Source: an uncultured Eubacteriales bacterium (GTDB taxonomy: Bacteria > Bacillota > Clostridia > Oscillospirales > Oscillospiraceae). From it: a DNA stretch of 6,888 nucleotides. Where the stretch lies: contig CABSFY010000104.1 of assembly GCA_902477055.1 (NCBI GenBank), positions 1-6,888 on the forward strand, given 5' to 3'. The notes beneath the pieces are model-generated. The model saw only the letters and a program-made list of their open reading frames with translations. It was not told the origin of the DNA and did no database searches. This document shows positions 6,121-6,888 of the stretch, one piece after another (the stretch's first letter is position 1; each line of letters opens with the position of its first letter). The position numbers and the translations under genes are program-made.

Positions 6121-6155
6121 GGTTAGTGGTTAGTGAATAGTGAATGGTGAATGAT
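6121..6155 (+). repeat. Degenerate 7-bp tandem array, left
   Basis: Five contiguous heptamers read GGTTAGT, GGTTAGT, GAATAGT, GAATGGT, GAATGAT. The 7-bp period is exact and the units drift gradually. A related array with the reverse-complement core (CACTAAC) lies at 6800-6841. Together they bound the repeat cluster upstream of spoIIP. Confidence 0.8.
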
Positions 6156-6210
6156 ATTTGGACTTGCGAAATTTGAGGCGCTTTGCGTAGGGTGCGCTAT
6201 AGGCCGCGAC

Positions 6211-6244
6211 GGAAGGAGTCCCCGCGCCCGCAGGCGCACGTTGC
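6211..6244 (+). repeat. Two-hairpin repeat, copy 3, 3' part only
   Basis: GGAAGGAG followed by the GC-rich 3' module seen in copies 1 and 2. Bases 6218-6244 are the exact reverse complement of 4916-4942 (27 bp). The pyrimidine hairpin expected upstream is missing, so this copy looks truncated. Its orientation is opposite to copies 1 and 2. Confidence 0.72.
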
Positions 6245-6288
6245 AATATCGTAGGAGGGGTCGTCCTTACCGCCGCAGCCGGACGAGG

Positions 6289-6439
6289 CCTCCCTTGTGC
6301 AAAGGGAGGTGGCGCGGAGCGCCGGAAGGATTGTGCGGGACGAGGCTGCGAATTCGCCGAAGGTTAGGCGAATTCGGAAGGCTTCCCCGCGCAATCCCTC
6401 AGTCAGCTTCGCTGACAGCTCCCTTTACACAAGGGAGCC
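6289..6439. repeat. Tail-to-tail pair of two-hairpin repeats (copies 4 and 5)
   Basis: Copy 4 (plus strand, 6289-6340) has a first hairpin CCTCCCTT/AAGGGAGG (6289-6296, 6302-6309), a second hairpin GGCGC-gga-GCGCC (6311-6323), and tail GGAAGGATTG. Copy 5 (minus strand, 6439-6384) has AAGGGAGC/GCTCCCTT arms (6431-6438, 6418-6425), GTCAGC/GCTGAC arms (6402-6407, 6411-6416), and tail GAGGGATTG. Their tails face each other, and the central palindrome CGAATTCGCC/GGCGAATTCG (6349-6358, 6367-6376) extends the structure, so the whole 151 bp can fold as one imperfect cruciform. Confidence 0.8.
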
Positions 6440-6462
6440 TTTCGGCTACGTACTGCTCCTTG

Positions 6463-6606
6463 TCTCCCTCTGACGAGGGAGCTGGCGCGAAGCGTCTGAG
6501 GGAGAGATGCTGGCAGTATCGTCTATCAGAAAAATCATGTTGACCGAGCTTCTCTCCTTCCGTCACGGCTTCGCCGTGCCACCTTCCTCACAGAGGAAGG
6601 TTTTTT
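6463..6606. repeat. Tail-to-tail pair of two-hairpin repeats (copies 6 and 7)
   Basis: Copy 6 (plus, 6463-6510) has arms CTCCCTC/GAGGGAG (6464-6470, 6475-6481), then GGCGC-gaa-GCGTC (6484-6496), then tail GAGGGAGAGA. Copy 7 (minus, 6606-6549) has arms CCTTCCTC/GAGGAAGG (6582-6589, 6593-6600), then a CACGGC/GCCGTG hairpin (6564-6569, 6573-6578), then tail GGAAGGAGAGA. On the plus strand the outer hairpin of copy 7 is followed by six Ts (6601-6606), so it could also act as a plus-strand terminator, although no plus-strand gene precedes it. Confidence 0.78.
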
Positions 6607-6625
6607 GACTGCCTACTTTCTCAAT

Positions 6626-6755
6626 GGCGCCCTTGTGCAAAGGGTAGCGAAGCGGCCTCGCGGGAGTGAATGACATGCCGGTGGCATGTCAGAGCCGCGA
6701 GGCGACCGAGCCGCAGCGAGAACTGGTGTGCGGAGCGCGTCTGAGGGATTGTTTT
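6626..6755 (+). repeat. Two-hairpin repeat, copy 8, interrupted
   Basis: A short first hairpin CCCTT-gtgca-AAGGG (6630-6644) has the same loop as copy 4. The second hairpin (6725-6741, with several wobble pairs) and tail CTGAGGGATTG (6741-6751) lie about 80 bp further on. Between them is an insert with a nested palindrome: outer arms GCCTCGCGG/CCGCGAGGC (6655-6663, 6695-6703), inner arms TGACATGCC/GGCATGTCA (6671-6679, 6683-6691). The insert is absent from the other copies. Confidence 0.65.
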
Positions 6756-6756
6756 T

Positions 6757-6794
6757 GCGCCTCCGGCGCGAAATTTAATCGTGCCGCCAGGCAC
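6757..6794. repeat. Two small GC hairpins
   Basis: GCGCC-tcc-GGCGC (6757-6769) and GTGCC-gcca-GGCAC (6781-6794) are short perfect hairpins joined by an AT-rich stretch. They sit between copy 8 and the right heptamer array and resemble the second-hairpin modules of the larger repeats. Confidence 0.5.
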
Positions 6795-6799
6795 ACCTT

Positions 6800-6841
6800 C
6801 ACTGACCACTAACCACTGACCACCGACCACTGAGCACTGAC
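6800..6841 (-). repeat. Degenerate 7-bp tandem array, right
   Basis: Six contiguous heptamers read CACTGAC, CACTAAC, CACTGAC, CACCGAC, CACTGAG, CACTGAC on the plus strand. On the minus strand the units are GTYRGTG, the same core as the left array (GTTAGTG in a shifted phase), so the two arrays are inverted relative to each other. Confidence 0.8.
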
Positions 6842-6869
6842 TGCTGGTCGTTCGTCGCCGCTGGCGGCA

Positions 6870-6888
6870 GCGGCGGGGTGGGGGCACC
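6870..6888 (-). repeat. Partial GC-rich repeat at window edge
   Basis: On the minus strand GGTGCCCCCACCCCGCCGC matches 4807-4825 on the plus strand at 18 of 19 bases, so it is an inverted partial copy that probably continues beyond the window. Just upstream, GCCGCTG/CAGCGGC forms another small hairpin. Confidence 0.5.

Larger units (their letters stand above)
6112..6888. other. Gene-free repeat cluster upstream of spoIIP
   Basis: No open reading frame here has a credible start site, ribosome binding site or recognisable domain, and no tRNA or rRNA was seen. Most of the 777 bp consists of small hairpin repeats listed separately. The remaining unassigned stretches are 6156-6210, 6245-6288, 6440-6462 and 6511-6548. 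Confidence 0.75.

Noticed and set aside
6621..6887. 88-codon minus-strand frame at the right edge
   Set aside because: Its sequence runs through the heptamer array and hairpin repeats, with low-complexity Arg/Ser-rich translation and no domain.
6112..6888. Retron-like or group II intron RNA in the hairpin cluster
   Set aside because: No reverse transcriptase or catalytic intron core is present, and the hairpins are independent repeated units rather than one conserved RNA.

Overview
The window is about 6.9 kb of GC-rich DNA that looks chromosomal, most likely from a spore-forming anaerobic Clostridia bacterium of the Oscillospiraceae/Ruminococcaceae type. This is inferred from a SpoIIP sporulation protein, a two-domain acyl-ACP thioesterase, a flavin-less xanthine-dehydrogenase-type molybdenum hydroxylase next to an RnfB-like polyferredoxin, and intergenic spaces packed with palindromic repeats. 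No marker gene fixes the genus. All five credible genes lie on the minus strand, so the layout below runs from high to low coordinates.

Region 6112-6888 has no gene. It is a dense array of small palindromic repeats between two degenerate 7-bp tandem arrays (6121-6155 and 6800-6841). Next comes spoIIP (6055-5057), with a weak SigE-like promoter just upstream. The 588-bp spacer 5056-4469 holds another copy of the hairpin repeat, a ~50-bp direct-repeat pair, a strong GC hairpin, and then the promoter and leader of the next operon. That operon is xdh (4468-1892) followed 18 nt later by a gene for an RnfB-like 4Fe-4S protein (1873-1379). It ends at a clear 13-bp intrinsic terminator (1359-1321). 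A second promoter (1221-1193) then drives an acyl-ACP thioesterase (1168-500), overlapped by GTGA with a small lipoprotein gene (503-84). A copy of the hairpin repeat follows that stop codon (65-1).

The best functional story is the xdh operon. The hydroxylase carries two [2Fe-2S] clusters and the molybdopterin domains in one chain but has no FAD domain. The co-transcribed ferredoxin (23 cysteines in 164 residues) matches the iron-sulfur half of RnfB without the membrane anchor, so it is the obvious partner for moving electrons between a purine-type substrate and a low-potential carrier. The protein resembles the family annotated as selenium-dependent xanthine dehydrogenase; selenium use cannot be proven from this window.

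The most unusual structure is the repeat family. There are about eight copies of a modular element: a pyrimidine/purine hairpin, a second GC hairpin, then a purine tract able to compete for the first pyrimidine arm. Four of these copies sit as tail-to-tail inverted pairs. Its function is unknown to me.
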